This document shows positions 4,311 through 5,437 of a stretch of 5,437 nt of DNA, piece after piece. Below the pieces are notes generated by a model, which was given only the letters and a program-made list of their open reading frames with translations, searched no databases and was not told the origin of the DNA. The translations under genes and the position numbers were made by a program. The stretch covers positions 1-5,437 of the forward strand of contig CABUBZ010000098.1 of the NCBI GenBank assembly GCA_902489945.1. The letters are read 5' to 3'. The DNA comes from an uncultured Collinsella sp. (lineage in GTDB: Bacteria > Actinomycetota > Coriobacteriia > Coriobacteriales > Coriobacteriaceae). Numbering within the stretch: the stretch's first letter is position 1; each line of letters begins with the position of its first letter.

Positions 4311-5437
4311 TGCATTCACGACCTTTCCGGTTTCGCGATCGAGTTTTTGCGAGACGACGCGGCTGACGCCGTCGGCTTGCATCGAGACGCCATAGAGAAC
4401 GTCAGCGTCCTCCATAGTACGGCGCTGATGCGAAATGACCAAGAGCTGTGTATCGGAACGCAGCACATCGAGGGCTCCGATGAGCTTGGACAGGTTGGCA
4501 TCATCAAGCGCCGCCTCGACCTCGTCCAGCACATAGAACGGCACCGTGCGCGTGCGGTACACGGCAAAGAGCAGGGCGAGCGCCGTCAGACTCTTCTCGC
4601 CACCCGACATGAGCATCATCTTGGTAATGCGCTTGCCGCGCGGCTGCGCCACAACCTCAATGCCCGTCTCGGCAGGATGCTCGGGATCGGTCATCTCAAG
4701 ATGAGCCTGGCCACCCGGGAACAGCATGGCGAAGATCTCGCGGAAGTTCGCGTCGACCTTCTCAAACGTCACCAAAAACGCCTTGCGCATCTTGCGATCA
4801 ATGGCCACCGTGATCTTGGTGAGCGCCTTGCGCGCGCTCTCCAGATCGGCTAGCTGTTCCTCGATGTAGTCGGCGCGGCGCTTGAGCTGCTCGTACTCCT
4901 CCATGGCAACCTGGTTCACGGGGCCCAGATTGTTGATCTGGCGCACAAGCTGGTTGAGTTCGCGCTCGGCGGCATCGCGGTCCGTGGGCGCCGGAAGCAT
5001 GAGCGCTTCCTCGAGCACCGTCGTGCCATCGGCGGTAATGGCCTTGATGGCAGCCTCGACCTGCACCTCGAGCTTGCCACGCGCGACCTTGAACTCGTTT
5101 TGCGTGGCGAAGGCGGTATCGACTCGCTCCTTAGCGCGGGCAACCTCTGCTTTGGCATCCTCGATGGTCTTCTTGAGCGAAGCGGAGTCCGCCTCTTCCA
5201 GAGAGGCCTGGTCACGCAGGCGCGCTGCCCAATCCGACGCGCGTTCCAACAGGGCAGAATAGCGTTCGTGCATGGGGTCGACGCGCAGGCGCAGCAGCTC
5301 GAGCGAACGCGAAGCCTGGCGTGTTCCGCGGATACGACGGTCGATGCCCTCAAGACGATGCTCCAGGTCGGGCACGCGGCCCTTCAGCGAACGCAGGCGT
5401 TCGCTTGTCTGGGCTAGGCGAACCTTGGCGTCGGCGA
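4308..5437 (-). CDS. smc: Chromosome segregation ATPase SMC, C-terminal part (N-terminal part beyond window)
   Basis: SMC dimers, with ScpA/ScpB, organise and separate newly copied chromosomes by ATP-driven loop formation. The window holds the last 375 residues; the frame is open to the right edge, so the Walker A head, hinge and most of the arm lie outside. Fragment residues 1-235 are largely charged, heptad-like coiled coil with a Pro break near 148-150 and the conserved NLGPVN at 169-174 with EEYEQLK after it. The C-terminal ATPase lobe follows: FPGGQA at 239-244, signature MSGGEKSLTALALLFA at 276-291, Walker B YVLDE at 301-305 with catalytic Glu305, D-loop ALDDAN at 309-314, and H-loop His336 in ISHQRRTME. 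The signature has Met where most SMC proteins have Leu before SGGE. There is no start codon in view: an internal GTG at 5375 is only a codon within the coil. It is the first visible gene of the smc-ftsY-ffh operon. Confidence 0.97.
   Translation of the reverse strand, partial: ADAKVRLAQTSERLRSLKGRVPDLEHRLEGIDRRIRGTRQASRSLELLRLRVDPMHERYSALLERASDWAARLRDQASLEEADSASLKKTIEDAKAEVARAKERVDTAFATQNEFKVARGKLEVQVEAAIKAITADGTTVLEEALMLPAPTDRDAAERELNQLVRQINNLGPVNQVAMEEYEQLKRRADYIEEQLADLESARKALTKITVAIDRKMRKAFLVTFEKVDANFREIFAMLFPGGQAHLEMTDPEHPAETGIEVVAQPRGKRITKMMLMSGGEKSLTALALLFAVYRTRTVPFYVLDEVEAALDDANLSKLIGALDVLRSDTQLLVISHQRRTMEDADVLYGVSMQADGVSRVVSQKLDRETGKVVNA

Noticed and set aside
5373..5375. GTG as a possible smc start
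   Set aside because: The frame stays open to the window edge with coiled-coil residues before it, and the ATPase N-terminal half must lie upstream.

Overview
This is chromosomal core DNA from a GC-rich bacterium. The ffh, ftsY and smc proteins, the gene order and the strong SD-led starts fit a high-GC Gram-positive gut anaerobe of the Coriobacteriia (Collinsella-like). That assignment rests on protein style and gene order recalled from memory, not on a search. I see no mobile element, CRISPR array, tRNA or rRNA.

Layout. (a) Positions 1-853, minus strand: a thymidylate synthase gene (thyA) that runs off the left edge close to its expected C-terminus. (b) 854-1019: a 166-bp divergent intergenic region with a probable -10 box for thyA, a weak candidate promoter for the rightward gene, and two imperfect palindromes of the type GACATATG, with centres 53 bp apart. 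(c) 1020-1784, plus strand: a 254-residue protein joining a UPF0251/DUF134 helix-turn-helix domain to a NifX/NifB-like (dinitrogenase Fe-Mo cofactor biosynthesis family) domain, ending in a dense Cys/His tail. It contains a strong internal Shine-Dalgarno plus GTG at the domain boundary. (d) 1785-1904: intergenic spacer between convergent genes, with a hairpin at 1848-1879 that can serve as a bidirectional terminator. (e) 1905-5437, minus strand: a tight operon smc (C-terminal 375 residues only)-ftsY-ffh. The smc stop overlaps the ftsY start, and the ftsY stop overlaps the ffh ribosome binding site.

How the genes work together. Ffh is the SRP54 GTPase that binds signal sequences with SRP RNA, and FtsY is its membrane receptor; the two GTPases pair at the membrane to deliver nascent chains to SecYEG. 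SMC is the chromosome-organising ATPase; its link to ftsY is a conserved gene-order association. ThyA makes dTMP. The DUF134-NifX gene stands alone between thyA and the SRP operon and is the least conventional item in the window. Its architecture suggests a metal- or cluster-responsive regulator that may also be made as a separate metal-binding domain, and the palindromes at its promoter are candidate autoregulatory operators. Its function is inferred, not established.
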